A DNA stretch of 64,000 nucleotides, from positions 992,001-1,056,000 of the forward strand of contig NZ_CP123584.1 of NCBI RefSeq assembly GCF_045277565.1. The letters run 5' to 3'. A program made the position numbers and the translations under genes. How positions within the stretch are numbered: position 1 is the stretch's first letter; each line of letters starts with the position of its first letter. Origin of the DNA: Aliisedimentitalea scapharcae (GTDB taxonomy: Bacteria; Pseudomonadota; Alphaproteobacteria; Rhodobacterales; Rhodobacteraceae). The notes below the pieces were generated by a model, which was given only the letters and a program-made list of their open reading frames with translations, ran no database searches and had not been told where the DNA came from. Positions 8,070 to 16,907 of this stretch are shown here, piece after piece.

Positions 8070-8903
8070 ATGACGACCAGCTACGAAGACAGGGTGCTGC
8101 GGGTATTGGCCTATATTCACGACAATCCCGCTGGCGATCTGTCGCTGGACAATCTGGCCGACGTGGCGGCGATGTCGCGGTTTCACTGGCATCGGGTGTT
8201 TCGTGTCCTGACCGGGGAAACCTGTGCCCAGGCGGTGCGGCGTTTGCGGCTGCATCGGGCAGCCAGCTGGCTGGTGACAGGTGATCGTCCGGTTGATCGG
8301 ATTGCCCGTGATGTGGGCTATCCCAACCTCAAATCCTTTGCGCGGGCCTTTGCCGAGGCCTATGGCGCTAGCCCCACTGCCTTTCGCAAGGCGGGACGGG
8401 CGACGTTAGCCAACCCAACCCTGAAAATCGGAGACTATCCCATGCATCCCGTATCCCTTCGCAATGAACCAGCCCGCCGCCTGATCGGCCTGCCACACAC
8501 TGGTGCCTACATGGAGATCGGCAAAAGCTTTGAGGCCTTTGGTGCCATGTGCGAATCCCGTCAGCTCTGGCCGCATATGGGGCCTGCCGCGGCGGTTTAC
8601 TATGACAATCCTGAATGTGTGGCCGAGGCCGAACTGCGCAGCTTTGCCGGAGGCGAATATCGGGGCGAGGGTATTCCGCAAGGCTTGGAAGAACGGCGGC
8701 TGGAGGGCGGTAAAACCGCTGTTCTCACTTACAAAGGGCCGTATTCCGGTATTTCCGGTGCCTATCAGAGCCTCTATGGGAATTGGTTGCCGACCTCGGG
8801 CGAAGAACCTGCCGATGCCCCCTGTTTCGAGATCTACATGAACAATCCTCGCGACACCGCGCCCGAAGATCTGGTGACAGAAATCTGTATGCCGCTCAAA
8901 TAG
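8070..8903 (+). CDS. AraC-family regulator with GyrI-like domain
   Basis: A protein of about 277 residues. Residues 9-108 form the double helix-turn-helix of AraC proteins (LSLDNLADVAAMSRFHWHRV, then IARDVGYPNLKSFARAF). Residues 123-277 match the GyrI-like / SOUL-related effector domain (SLRNEPARRLIGLPHTGAY at its start), as in Rob and SAV-type drug-responsive activators. I chose the ATG at 8070, with AAGAGG ahead of it, although the frame is open further upstream. It diverges from accA and points toward the end of a LysE gene. It probably senses a hydrophobic cation or drug, but the target genes are not evident. Confidence 0.87.
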   Translation: MTTSYEDRVLRVLAYIHDNPAGDLSLDNLADVAAMSRFHWHRVFRVLTGETCAQAVRRLRLHRAASWLVTGDRPVDRIARDVGYPNLKSFARAFAEAYGASPTAFRKAGRATLANPTLKIGDYPMHPVSLRNEPARRLIGLPHTGAYMEIGKSFEAFGAMCESRQLWPHMGPAAAVYYDNPECVAEAELRSFAGGEYRGEGIPQGLEERRLEGGKTAVLTYKGPYSGISGAYQSLYGNWLPTSGEEPADAPCFEIYMNNPRDTAPEDLVTEICMPLK

Positions 8904-8922
8904 GACACCGGGTCTGAGCGCT

Positions 8923-9516
8923 TTATCCTATGACCACCGGATAAAGCGACCCAACCAACAGGGCCGCCATGGTCCAGTTGAATACTACCAGGCGGCGCGG
9001 GTTTGTCAGGATCCGCGCCATCTGTTGGCCCAAAACGGTCCAGCTGCTGACACACGGCAGGTTGATGGCACCAAACACCATGGCCACAATGATCACGGAT
9101 CGGGTGGATTGGTCCGGTGTATAGGCGCTGAGCGCGGTCAGCGCCATGGTCCAGGCCTTGGGATTGACCCACTGAAACCCAGCGGCTTGCAGGAACGACA
9201 TTGGGCGACCGACCGCTTCGCCGGCGTTGACGGGTGCCGCATTGGCGATTTTCCAGGCGAGATACAGCAGATAGGCAACCGAGCCGTATTTCAGGATGTC
9301 ATAGGCCACCGGGTAGGCGTCAAACAGCTGTACCAGCCCCGCACCGACACACAGGATCATAAATGTGAACCCCAACCCGATTCCCAGCATATGGGCGACG
9401 GTGCGGCGAAATCCGAAATTCGCGCCAGAGGCCATCAACATCAAGTTGTTAGGCCCCGGCGTGATCGACGAAACAAAGGCAAAGAGCGCAAGCGCCAGAA
9501 GGAGATCATAAGTCAT
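8923..9516 (-). CDS. LysE/RhtB-family exporter
   Basis: A 197-residue inner-membrane protein with about six hydrophobic segments. The N-terminal signature SSITPGPNNLMLMASGANFG (residues 16-35) is diagnostic of LysE/RhtB amino-acid exporters. Later segments (WVNPKAWTMALTAL) also fit. It starts 64 bases from the divergent Lrp-type gene. That arrangement, exporter facing a leucine-responsive regulator, is common and suggests the regulator controls export of an amino acid. The substrate is not shown by the sequence. Confidence 0.9.
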   Translation of the reverse strand: MTYDLLLALALFAFVSSITPGPNNLMLMASGANFGFRRTVAHMLGIGLGFTFMILCVGAGLVQLFDAYPVAYDILKYGSVAYLLYLAWKIANAAPVNAGEAVGRPMSFLQAAGFQWVNPKAWTMALTALSAYTPDQSTRSVIIVAMVFGAINLPCVSSWTVLGQQMARILTNPRRLVVFNWTMAALLVGSLYPVVIG

Positions 9517-9580
9517 GTGGTGAATGATTGCTTGAAAACCGCAAAATGAAATTGCGTTTTGGGCGGGGTGGCGGTTATTT

Positions 9581-10042
9581 GTGCAACTTATGTCAAAGAA
9601 AGATCAAATAAACGATCAGATATTGCGTGAATTGACGCGCGATGGTCGAATTTCGAACCTCGAACTGGCTGACCGGGTGGGGCTGTCTGCCTCGGCCTGC
9701 CTGCGTCGGGTTCAAGAGCTTGAGCGCTCGGGGGTGATCATAGGATATCGGGCGGTGTTGGACCGTCAGGCACAGGGCGTTGGTTTTGTTACCTATATCG
9801 GTGTCGGTCTCAGCGAACACACCAAGGCGGCACAATTGGCCTTTGAACAGGCCATGCAGGCGGCGCGCGAAGTTGTGGAATGCCATAACATCACGGGTAC
9901 CATCGAATACCTACTGCGCGTCGAATGCGCGGACCTGCCCAGCTACAAAAGATTCCACACCGAAGTGTTGGGAACGTCACCGCATGTGAGCGCGATTACG
10001 TCCTATGTGGTGATGGGATCGCCCAAGGATCAGCGCGGTTAA
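9581..10042 (+). CDS. Lrp/AsnC-family regulator
   Basis: A 153-residue regulator. The N-terminal helix-turn-helix lies at about 8-60 (DQINDQILRELTRDGRISNLE is its first part, then LSASACLRRVQELERSGVI). The C-terminal half is the RAM / ligand-sensing domain (ECHNITGTIEYLLRVECADL). The GTG at 9581 has a GGGGTGG about ten bases ahead; an ATG three codons later has a less suitable spacing. It is divergent from the LysE exporter, so it most likely controls that gene and itself from the shared 64-base gap. Confidence 0.9.
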   Translation: MQLMSKKDQINDQILRELTRDGRISNLELADRVGLSASACLRRVQELERSGVIIGYRAVLDRQAQGVGFVTYIGVGLSEHTKAAQLAFEQAMQAAREVVECHNITGTIEYLLRVECADLPSYKRFHTEVLGTSPHVSAITSYVVMGSPKDQRG

Positions 10043-10060
10043 GGCGTTTGCAAGCGCCTT
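10041..10060. terminator. possible two-way terminator hairpin
   Basis: AAGGCG at 10041-10046 pairs with CGCCTT at 10055-10060, starting in the Lrp stop codon and lying between two convergent genes. There is no T-run beyond a few bases, so support is weak. Confidence 0.3.
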
Positions 10061-10073
10061 TGGTCACACGGTT

Positions 10074-10706
10074 TCAAAACCGCTTGGTCGCGCGAACGGG
10101 CAGGAGCGCCTTGATCGCCAGATCGGGAGAGCTCAGAACCGGCGTGTGACGGGTGCAGTGTGCAAGCCCGGCGGCTTGTGCCATTGAGGCTTGAGCCAGA
10201 ACAACACAGCCGTTCGAACGGTCGTGCACCGCCTCGTCAACCGCCTGTGCAATGGCCACAGCAAAGTCCGTGGTTTGCCCCGCAACGAACATGCCCCAGA
10301 GATGCGACAGGTCCAGAAGGCTCAGGTGCGGGTCTCGCTGGCCAAACGCGCGCTGTAGCAGCGCCTGTGAGGGGGCCAGCGTGCTGTCCAGGCAATAGGC
10401 CATCAGAACCGGAGCGCCGATCTGGGCAGCGCGTTGCATCATCGGCCAGTCGATCCGCGTAGCCCCCGCGGCTTCGGCCACTTCTCCAATGGTGGTGCAA
10501 CTGCACAACACGGGGCCCTTGGCTGTGGTCACAGCCTTGGTGACTTCATTCCTGAGCGCGGTATCTATCTGCGTTTGCGCTCGTGTCAGCCAGTCAGGCC
10601 GTACGATGTGGTGCAGATCGGCCGTCGGGGCGAGCCTGTCAAAGGTCGCACAATGCACATCGGCCGTGTGCAGCAGGGTCAGGTCGGGCATTGGCGCAAG
10701 GTCCAT
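10074..10706 (-). CDS. Asp/Glu racemase-like protein
   Basis: A 210-residue protein of the aspartate/glutamate/hydantoin racemase fold. The first cysteine region is present as GPVLCSCTTIGEVAEAAG (C68, C70). The place where the second catalytic cysteine normally sits reads VVLAQASMAQA, without cysteine. A standard two-base racemase is therefore unlikely, though a one-cysteine decarboxylase or isomerase remains possible. A later in-frame ATG gives a start five residues shorter. The gene follows malyl-CoA lyase on the same strand by about 60 bases and may be co-transcribed with it. Confidence 0.65.
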   Translation of the reverse strand: MDLAPMPDLTLLHTADVHCATFDRLAPTADLHHIVRPDWLTRAQTQIDTALRNEVTKAVTTAKGPVLCSCTTIGEVAEAAGATRIDWPMMQRAAQIGAPVLMAYCLDSTLAPSQALLQRAFGQRDPHLSLLDLSHLWGMFVAGQTTDFAVAIAQAVDEAVHDRSNGCVVLAQASMAQAAGLAHCTRHTPVLSSPDLAIKALLPVRATKRF

Positions 10707-10769
10707 GAATGACGAAAAAAGGGCGCCCCAGTCAGGACGCCCCCATATTGCAGTGAAAACGAACCGGCG

Positions 10770-11729
10770 TCAGCTGTTCGCAATCAGTTCCGATTGGGCG
10801 ACGATCACCTCGGCCTGTTTGATCGATGCGATATCGACCAAGCGGCCTTTGTAGACGGTCGCGCCTTCGCCGTTGGCCTTGGCCTGCTCCATTGCAGCCA
10901 GGATTTCGCGGGCTTCAGCCACAGCCTCGTCCGATGGGGTGAAGACTTCGTTGGCCAAGGCGATCTGCTTTGGGTGGATGGCCCATTTGCCTACCATGCC
11001 CAAGGTCGCCGAGCGCAATGCCTGAGCGCGGAAACCGTCGTCATCGCTGAAATCACCGAACGGGCCGTCGACCGGCAGCACGCCATGGGTGCGGCAGGCG
11101 GCGACGATGGCAGCCTGGGCCCAATGCCACGGGTCTGACCAATGCTTCTGACCTTCGCGAATCATGTAATAGTTTTCCTGGGTGCCACCGATGCCGGTGG
11201 TTTGCATGCCCATTGATGCGGCAAAATCTGCCGCGCCCAGGGACATGGCGACCATGCGGGGAGAGGCGGCAGCAATCTCTTCCACATGGGCGATACCGGC
11301 CGCGGATTCGATGATGACCTCGAAATTGATCGGTTTGGTGCGGCCCATCGCGGCCTCGACCGCGGTGACCAGCGCGTCCACGGCATAGATGTCACCGGCA
11401 CAGCCGACCTTGGGGATCATGATCTGGTCCAGACGGTCGCCGCCCTTTTCCAGCAGGTCCACCACGTCACGATACCAGAACGGGGTGTCGAGCCCGTTGA
11501 TGCGCACCGATAGGGTCTTGGTGCCCCAATCCACGTCGGAAATCGCGTTGATAACGTTCTCGCGCGCGGTGTCTTTGTCCGTCGGTGCCACCGAATCCTC
11601 AAGATCCAGGTTGATCACATCCGCAGCACTGGCGGCCATCTTTTCAAACAGCGCCGGACGCGAGCCGGGGCCAAACAGCTGGCAGCGGTTGGGACGGGCC
11701 GGGGCGGCAGGTTGTAGGCGAAAGCTCAT
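10770..11729 (-). CDS. mcl1: L-malyl-CoA / beta-methylmalyl-CoA lyase
   Basis: 319 residues, matching the Rhodobacter Mcl1 protein along nearly its whole length as I recall it. It reversibly cleaves beta-methylmalyl-CoA to glyoxylate and propionyl-CoA, and malyl-CoA to acetyl-CoA and glyoxylate. This is a central step of the ethylmalonyl-CoA pathway, used for growth on acetate or C1 compounds in organisms lacking isocitrate lyase. The TIM-barrel metal site is intact: E141 in FEVIIESAAG and D168 in SLGAADFAASMG, with R76 in SVRINGLDTP. GGAGGGA lies before the ATG. It is divergent from an OYE-type oxidoreductase. Confidence 0.95.
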   Translation of the reverse strand: MSFRLQPAAPARPNRCQLFGPGSRPALFEKMAASAADVINLDLEDSVAPTDKDTARENVINAISDVDWGTKTLSVRINGLDTPFWYRDVVDLLEKGGDRLDQIMIPKVGCAGDIYAVDALVTAVEAAMGRTKPINFEVIIESAAGIAHVEEIAAASPRMVAMSLGAADFAASMGMQTTGIGGTQENYYMIREGQKHWSDPWHWAQAAIVAACRTHGVLPVDGPFGDFSDDDGFRAQALRSATLGMVGKWAIHPKQIALANEVFTPSDEAVAEAREILAAMEQAKANGEGATVYKGRLVDIASIKQAEVIVAQSELIANS

Positions 11730-11950
11730 AGATATTCCCTCCGGGGTAAGGAAATTGCGTTTCAGTTGTGTCAGGGGTTATTAAATTGCGCGCCGGCGTG
11801 CAAGTCGTATTTTGCATCTGCGGCATTGGGAACGCCGCGTTGCGGCACGCGATTGGTGGGCTGTGAACCGACGCGCGAATGTCGCAGATGCATTGGAAAC
11901 CCGCAATGTGATGCGCAAAGGTTGGGCTTGCAAGGACATGAGGGATTCCC

Positions 11951-13234
11951 ATGATTAACGCCGCATTGTTCCACCCTATCACGACGGGGCGTATCGCCCT
12001 GCAACACCGTGTGGTGCTGGCCCCGATGACCCGCATTCGTGCAGACGAATTAACACTGGCTCCGACGGAGCAAACTGCCACGTATTATGAACAACGCGCC
12101 AGTGCCGGAGGTTTGCTGATCACTGAAGCGGTGCATATTTCGCCCGAGGCGACGCCGATATGGACGATCTACCAACGGGTAACGGAAAAGGGCGGACAGG
12201 TGCCCGGGATCTGGACAGAAACCCAAATGGAGGCCTGGCGCGCGGTGGTCGCGCGGGTCCACGCCAAGGGAGGGCGGATAATTTGTCAGCTCTTGCACAC
12301 AGGCCGCGTCGCACAGCCCGAGATTGCTCAACACCCACTGGTGAAGGGGACAGATGCGCCATTGCCGCCGGTGTCATCATCCGCCACCGCGATCGAAGCC
12401 AGCAATGAGACGGGGAACCAATACAATTGGGACAAGGGGGCTACCCTGCCACGCGCCCTTCCGATCGACGAAATCCCGCGTCTGATCGCGGATTACCGCC
12501 ATGCCGCGTCTTTGGCGCGACGGGCTGGATTCGATGGGGTGGAACTGCATGCGGCGCACGGATATCTGATCGAGCAGTTTATGAATGACGGGGTGAACCA
12601 GCGTAGTGATCGCTATGGTGGACGTCTCGAGAACAGATGCCGCCTGTTGTTCGACGTGGTGGCTGCGCTGGTTGACGAAATGGGGCCCGGTCGGGTCGGT
12701 GTCCGTTTGTCCCCCACGCATCTGGATCCAGAAACAGGGCACTCGCGGCAGGTCTATTTTGGGGTCCGTGATGGTGATCCGTTGGCGTTGTATACCCATG
12801 CGGTGGAGGGGCTGAATGCCTTTCCGTTGGCTTATCTGATGTTGACGGAACCCAGAGTGGGCGGTTTGTCTCAATCCCCCGAAGCCGAGGACGCCTATCG
12901 CCACCCGATGCGCAATCGGGGCTATCGCGATCTGTACGACGGTGTGCTGGTCGGGGCCGGTGGGTTCACCCCGTCGACCGCGACCGCCGCTGTTGCCGAT
13001 GGCAGCTATGACCTGATCGCTTTCGGCCGATGGTTCCTGTCAAACCCGGATTTACCCGAGCGGCTGCGGCAGGGGGCTGACCTGACGGTTTATGAGCGTG
13101 AAACATTTTATGGGGCAGGGGCAGAAGGGTACATCGACTATCCCAATCTCGAACAGGGACCGGGGCGTTTCACCACCATGCCACAGTCCCTGATCGGAGG
13201 TTCGTTGCGCGGCAACCGGCCCGTAACCACATAA
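11951..13234 (+). CDS. NADH:flavin oxidoreductase, Old Yellow Enzyme family
   Basis: A 427-residue FMN-dependent TIM-barrel protein of the OYE family, which reduces activated C=C bonds of enones, nitro compounds or related substrates using NAD(P)H. The signature HAAHGYLIEQFMNDGVNQRS (about 197-216) and the following DRYGGRLENRCRLLFDVV are typical. LAPMTRIRAD near residue 24 is the usual FMN-contact start, and FGRWFLSNPDLPERL closes the barrel. At 427 residues it is somewhat longer than common 350-380-residue members; the extra length is partly in the C-terminal tail. GAGGGA precedes the ATG. Physiological substrate unknown. Confidence 0.92.
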   Translation: MINAALFHPITTGRIALQHRVVLAPMTRIRADELTLAPTEQTATYYEQRASAGGLLITEAVHISPEATPIWTIYQRVTEKGGQVPGIWTETQMEAWRAVVARVHAKGGRIICQLLHTGRVAQPEIAQHPLVKGTDAPLPPVSSSATAIEASNETGNQYNWDKGATLPRALPIDEIPRLIADYRHAASLARRAGFDGVELHAAHGYLIEQFMNDGVNQRSDRYGGRLENRCRLLFDVVAALVDEMGPGRVGVRLSPTHLDPETGHSRQVYFGVRDGDPLALYTHAVEGLNAFPLAYLMLTEPRVGGLSQSPEAEDAYRHPMRNRGYRDLYDGVLVGAGGFTPSTATAAVADGSYDLIAFGRWFLSNPDLPERLRQGADLTVYERETFYGAGAEGYIDYPNLEQGPGRFTTMPQSLIGGSLRGNRPVTT

Positions 13235-13401
13235 CGATGAAATGGCCAATTGGCCCGAGAGAGACATGACCCAAGAACGGCAGGGTCTGAATGTGGCCAG
13301 AAAGTTCTGTTGGCGAAAAAGGTCGGCACAGGTTGATTGGCGACTTTGACCATGCCGCAAATGAAACAGTTCCGGCGACGATGCTGTGACACACAGGTCG
13401 C

Positions 13402-14652
13402 ATGAAGCGCGCATTGATGGAAAACTGGGCCCTGTTTCTGGGCATGATGATGCTGATGGTCGCGAACGGGCTGTTGGCGACCCTTCTGACCATTCGGGGC
13501 AATGAGCTTGGGTTCTCGGACTTCACGATCTCGATGATGCAGGCCTGCTATCCGTTTGGAGCGTTGGCCGGGACGATCATCGCTCCACGATTGGTGGAAA
13601 AGGTCGGTCATATCCGGGTGTTTTCCGCCTTGGCATCTCTGGTGTCGATCGCGGCGATCATCCACCTGCTGACCAAGGATGCCTACAGTTGGAGCGCCAT
13701 GCGCTTCCTGTCGGGCTTTTGCTACCCCGGGCTTTATGTGATCACGGAAAGCTGGTTGAACGCCAAGGCGGAAAACCGCATCCGCGCCCAGATCCTGTCG
13801 GTCTATTTCGTGATCCAGCTGGTTGGTCCGGCGGGGGGGACGGCCTTGGTCGGTTTCCCTGATCCGTCCGGCAATCTGCTGTTTGGGGTTGTGTCGATCC
13901 TGATCTCGCTCTCGATTGTGCCGCTGCTGCTGTCGAACAACAAGGCACCAGATTATACCGCGCCCGAACGGATGCCGGTTCAGCGCCTATACCGGGTGTC
14001 ACCCCTGGCGGTGGTGGGGATCGTGATGATGAGCATCGGTATGTCGGCGCAGTTTATTTCGCTGCCGCTTTATGCCTTGCAACAGGGGTTTACGGCGGCA
14101 CAGGCATCGGGTGCCTTGGTGGTTTCGTTGATTGCGGGGGCGTTGGTTCAATATCCGGTGGGGTGGATTTCGGACAAAACTGACCGACGGTATGTGGTGA
14201 TCGGGCTTGGTATTCTGACGGCGCTTTCTGGTTTGTGGATGGTGTTCGACACCTCTCCGTCGCGTTTGGTGTTTGGCTTTGCGGCCATCGCTATGGGGAC
14301 CTATCCGACTTATTCGATACTGGCAGCGCATGCCAATGACCAACTGCGCCCGGGGCAGGTGGTTCCGGCCAGTGGCACCATGGTGTTCCTGTTGAATCTT
14401 GGCTTGTTGATCGGCACGGTTCTGGGGCCCAATGCCATAGCGCTGTTTGACGGGCGCGGGTTGCAGTTGCTGTTTGTTATGGTCGGTCTTGGCGGCGCGG
14501 CAGTTGCATTGGTGCGCCGCGTTCAGGAGGCTCCGCCAGAAGAAACCGGTGAAGCCCAAGCGATGGGCATCATCGGCATGGCCCAACCTGGGGTGCTGCA
14601 GGCTGATTCATGGATCGAGGAAGAGGAACAGGGAACTCAAGCTGACCTATAG
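13402..14652 (+). CDS. MFS transporter, probably part of the D-amino-acid operon
   Basis: A 416-residue major facilitator protein with about twelve hydrophobic segments. It begins MKRALMENWALFLGMMMLMV and has the A-loop-like RLVEKVGHIRVF between helices 2 and 3, and SDKTDRRYVVIGLG after helix 8. It resembles the YcaD-like group. An ATG five codons later is an alternative start. It lies 135 bases upstream of dgcN on the same strand, so it may import the D-amino acid handled by the following genes, or export an intermediate. That functional link is inference from position only. Confidence 0.82.
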   Translation: MKRALMENWALFLGMMMLMVANGLLATLLTIRGNELGFSDFTISMMQACYPFGALAGTIIAPRLVEKVGHIRVFSALASLVSIAAIIHLLTKDAYSWSAMRFLSGFCYPGLYVITESWLNAKAENRIRAQILSVYFVIQLVGPAGGTALVGFPDPSGNLLFGVVSILISLSIVPLLLSNNKAPDYTAPERMPVQRLYRVSPLAVVGIVMMSIGMSAQFISLPLYALQQGFTAAQASGALVVSLIAGALVQYPVGWISDKTDRRYVVIGLGILTALSGLWMVFDTSPSRLVFGFAAIAMGTYPTYSILAAHANDQLRPGQVVPASGTMVFLLNLGLLIGTVLGPNAIALFDGRGLQLLFVMVGLGGAAVALVRRVQEAPPEETGEAQAMGIIGMAQPGVLQADSWIEEEEQGTQADL

Positions 14653-14787
14653 AGGAAATCTTGCTCAAAACCCCAAAAGGTTCGAAGATTCTTCTAATAA
14701 TTGGTGTCCAAAACTGAACTTCGAGAGAAATTTGCGCACGAACCGAAGGAATATAGCCAGAAATTACTTCTGGGGAAAGTTAGCGCA

Positions 14788-15789
14788 ATGATCGAAACAC
14801 CGTATCTGTTGTTCCTGGGCGACGCGCCCGACATGTTGGCGGCCAAAGTGGCCATTGGAATTCGTGACTGGCGTCCGGATCACGCTGTGGGTCAAATCAG
14901 CCTGCCCGGATGCGGTGCGGATCTGGGTCTGACTGAAATGACCCTGGCCGAGGCCAAGGAAGCCGGTGCCAAGACGCTGGTGATTGGCGTGGCCAACCGT
15001 GGTGGCCTGATCTCTCCTGCGTGGAAAGAGGTGCTGATCGCGGCGCTGGAGATGGGATACGATCTGGCATCCGGCCTGCACAACCTGCTGCGTGACGAAG
15101 GCGATCTGGTGGCTGCGGCCCAGACCCATGGGGGCACGTTGCATGACGTCCGGGTTCCGACCGTGGGATATCCGATTGCCAACGGAAAGAACCGAACCGG
15201 CAAACGTTGCCTGGCCGTGGGCACCGACTGTTCCGTCGGCAAAATGTATACTGCGTTGGCGATGGACGCTGAAATGCATGAACGCGGGATGAAATCAACC
15301 TTTCGTGCGACGGGCCAGACGGGCATCCTGATCACGGGGCATGGTGTGCCGCTGGATGCGGTTATCGCCGACTTCATGGCCGGGTCGATTGAATATCTGA
15401 CACCGGACAATGAAGACGATCATTGGGACCTGATCGAAGGTCAGGGGTCGCTGTTCCACGTGTCCTATTCCGGTGTGACAATGGCGTTGGTGCATGGCGG
15501 TCAGCCGGACGCGCTGATCCTGTGCCACGAACCGACCCGTGAACATATGCGCGGCCTGCCCGAGTATTCGGTGCCGTCGCTGGAGGAACTGCGGGACGTG
15601 GCATTGCCTTTGGCCCAGCGGGCAAATGCAGATTGCAAAATCGTTGGCATTTCCGTCAACACCCAGCACCTGAACGAAGACGAAGCCGTAGCCTATCTGG
15701 CGCAGGTTGAAGAGCGCATGGGGCTGCCCGCAGTTGATCCCTATCGCCATGGTGCCGGTCGCCTGGTGGACGCGCTGGCTGCGGTCTGA
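14788..15789 (+). CDS. dgcN: DgcN, D-glutamate N-acetyltransferase (DUF1611 family)
   Basis: About 333 residues of the DUF1611 family. Members paired with an N-acyl-amino-acid racemase in marine Proteobacteria have been described as DgcN, which acetylates D-glutamate as the first step of its breakdown. The C-terminal part has a P-loop-like GTDCSVGK at 145-152, a family hallmark, and the N-terminal part is a Rossmann-like domain (GDAPDMLAAKVAIG). I chose the ATG at 14788 because the conserved N-terminus starts there; the frame is open for another 29 codons upstream. dgcA and a D-amino-acid transaminase follow. The pairing makes the assignment likely, not proven. Confidence 0.82.
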   Translation: MIETPYLLFLGDAPDMLAAKVAIGIRDWRPDHAVGQISLPGCGADLGLTEMTLAEAKEAGAKTLVIGVANRGGLISPAWKEVLIAALEMGYDLASGLHNLLRDEGDLVAAAQTHGGTLHDVRVPTVGYPIANGKNRTGKRCLAVGTDCSVGKMYTALAMDAEMHERGMKSTFRATGQTGILITGHGVPLDAVIADFMAGSIEYLTPDNEDDHWDLIEGQGSLFHVSYSGVTMALVHGGQPDALILCHEPTREHMRGLPEYSVPSLEELRDVALPLAQRANADCKIVGISVNTQHLNEDEAVAYLAQVEERMGLPAVDPYRHGAGRLVDALAAV

Positions 15790-15931
15790 TCTAACGACGC
15801 CCGGCGGAGGGTCCTAGCGTTTGCTGCGGGAGCCTCCGGCGGGAGTTTTTTTGGCAAGATGAAGGAGCGGCGGTGCGCACAGCCCGTTCGTTCGGGCAGG
15901 GGTGACACCTTGCGAAAGAGAGGGATGGCCC

Positions 15932-16897
15932 ATGCGGATTTCCGTGACATCGGATGTGTTCAAGCTGGCACAGGTATTTACCATTTCGCGCGGTTCGCGG
16001 ACCGAGGCGAAAGTGCTGACCGTCAAGGTCGAGAAAGATGGCGTGACCGGTTGGGGCGAATGCGTGCCTTATGCGCGTTACAACGAAACGTTGGAGAGCG
16101 TGACTGCGGAAATTGAAGGTTTGCCCGCCGATTTTAATCGTGATGAGCTGCAAGGATTGTTGCCAGCGGGTGCCGCCCGCAATGCAGTGGATTGCGCCCT
16201 GTGGGATCTGGAGGCCAAACAGGCCGGCAAGCGCGTATGGGAACTGGCTGGATTGCCTGAACCCAAGCCGGAAATTACCGCCTATACGCTGTCGCTGGAC
16301 ACGCCCGAGAACATGCAGGCGCAGGCGGCGGAAAACGCACATCGCCCGCTGCTGAAGATCAAATTGGGCACCCCCGATGACATGCCGCGTTTGCAGGCTG
16401 TGCGCGCGGGTGCGCCGGATGCCAAGATCATTGTCGACGCCAATGAAGGCTGGTCCGCCGAGGTCTATGCCGATCTGGCACCGCATCTGGTTGAACTGGG
16501 GGTTGAGCTGGTCGAACAGCCGTTGCCCGCTGGTGAAGACGAGGCCCTGATCGGCATGGATCGCCCCGTTCCGGTCTGCGCCGATGAGAGCTGTCATGAC
16601 CGCTCAAGCCTGCCGAAACTGGTCGGGAAATACGACGTGGTGAACATCAAGCTGGACAAGACCGGCGGTCTGACCGAAGCGCTGAAGCTGCGCGACGAAG
16701 CGCTGGCACAGGGGTATGACGTCATGGTTGGCTGTATGGTCGGTTCTTCGTTGGCGATGGCACCTGCGACGATTGTTGCCCAGGGCGCGTCGGTTACGGA
16801 CCTTGACGGGCCGCTGCTGTTGGCCGAAGACCGTGCGGAGCCTTTGAATTTTGACGCCGCCGGGGTGCACCCGCCCAAACCGGCACTCTGGGGTTGA
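15932..16897 (+). CDS. dgcA: DgcA, N-acetyl-D-glutamate racemase (enolase superfamily)
   Basis: 321 residues of the enolase superfamily, in the group long named dipeptide epimerase. DgcA is described as converting N-acetyl-D-glutamate to N-acetyl-L-glutamate. The catalytic framework is complete: the KxK motif at K142/K144 (LLKIKLG), metal ligands D169 (IIVDANEGW), E195 (LVEQPLP) and D218 (CADES), and the opposite-face lysine near 240 (NIKLDKTGG). AGAGGGA precedes the ATG. It lies 142 bases after dgcN and 10 bases before the transaminase, clearly one operon. True dipeptide epimerase activity is the main alternative. Confidence 0.85.
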   Translation: MRISVTSDVFKLAQVFTISRGSRTEAKVLTVKVEKDGVTGWGECVPYARYNETLESVTAEIEGLPADFNRDELQGLLPAGAARNAVDCALWDLEAKQAGKRVWELAGLPEPKPEITAYTLSLDTPENMQAQAAENAHRPLLKIKLGTPDDMPRLQAVRAGAPDAKIIVDANEGWSAEVYADLAPHLVELGVELVEQPLPAGEDEALIGMDRPVPVCADESCHDRSSLPKLVGKYDVVNIKLDKTGGLTEALKLRDEALAQGYDVMVGCMVGSSLAMAPATIVAQGASVTDLDGPLLLAEDRAEPLNFDAAGVHPPKPALWG

Positions 16898-16907
16898 GGA
16901 GACCAAC

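Noticed and set aside
7127..8284. Plus-strand open frame of 385 codons over accA
   Set aside because: Reverse-strand shadow of accA caused by GC-rich codon use; no domain seen.
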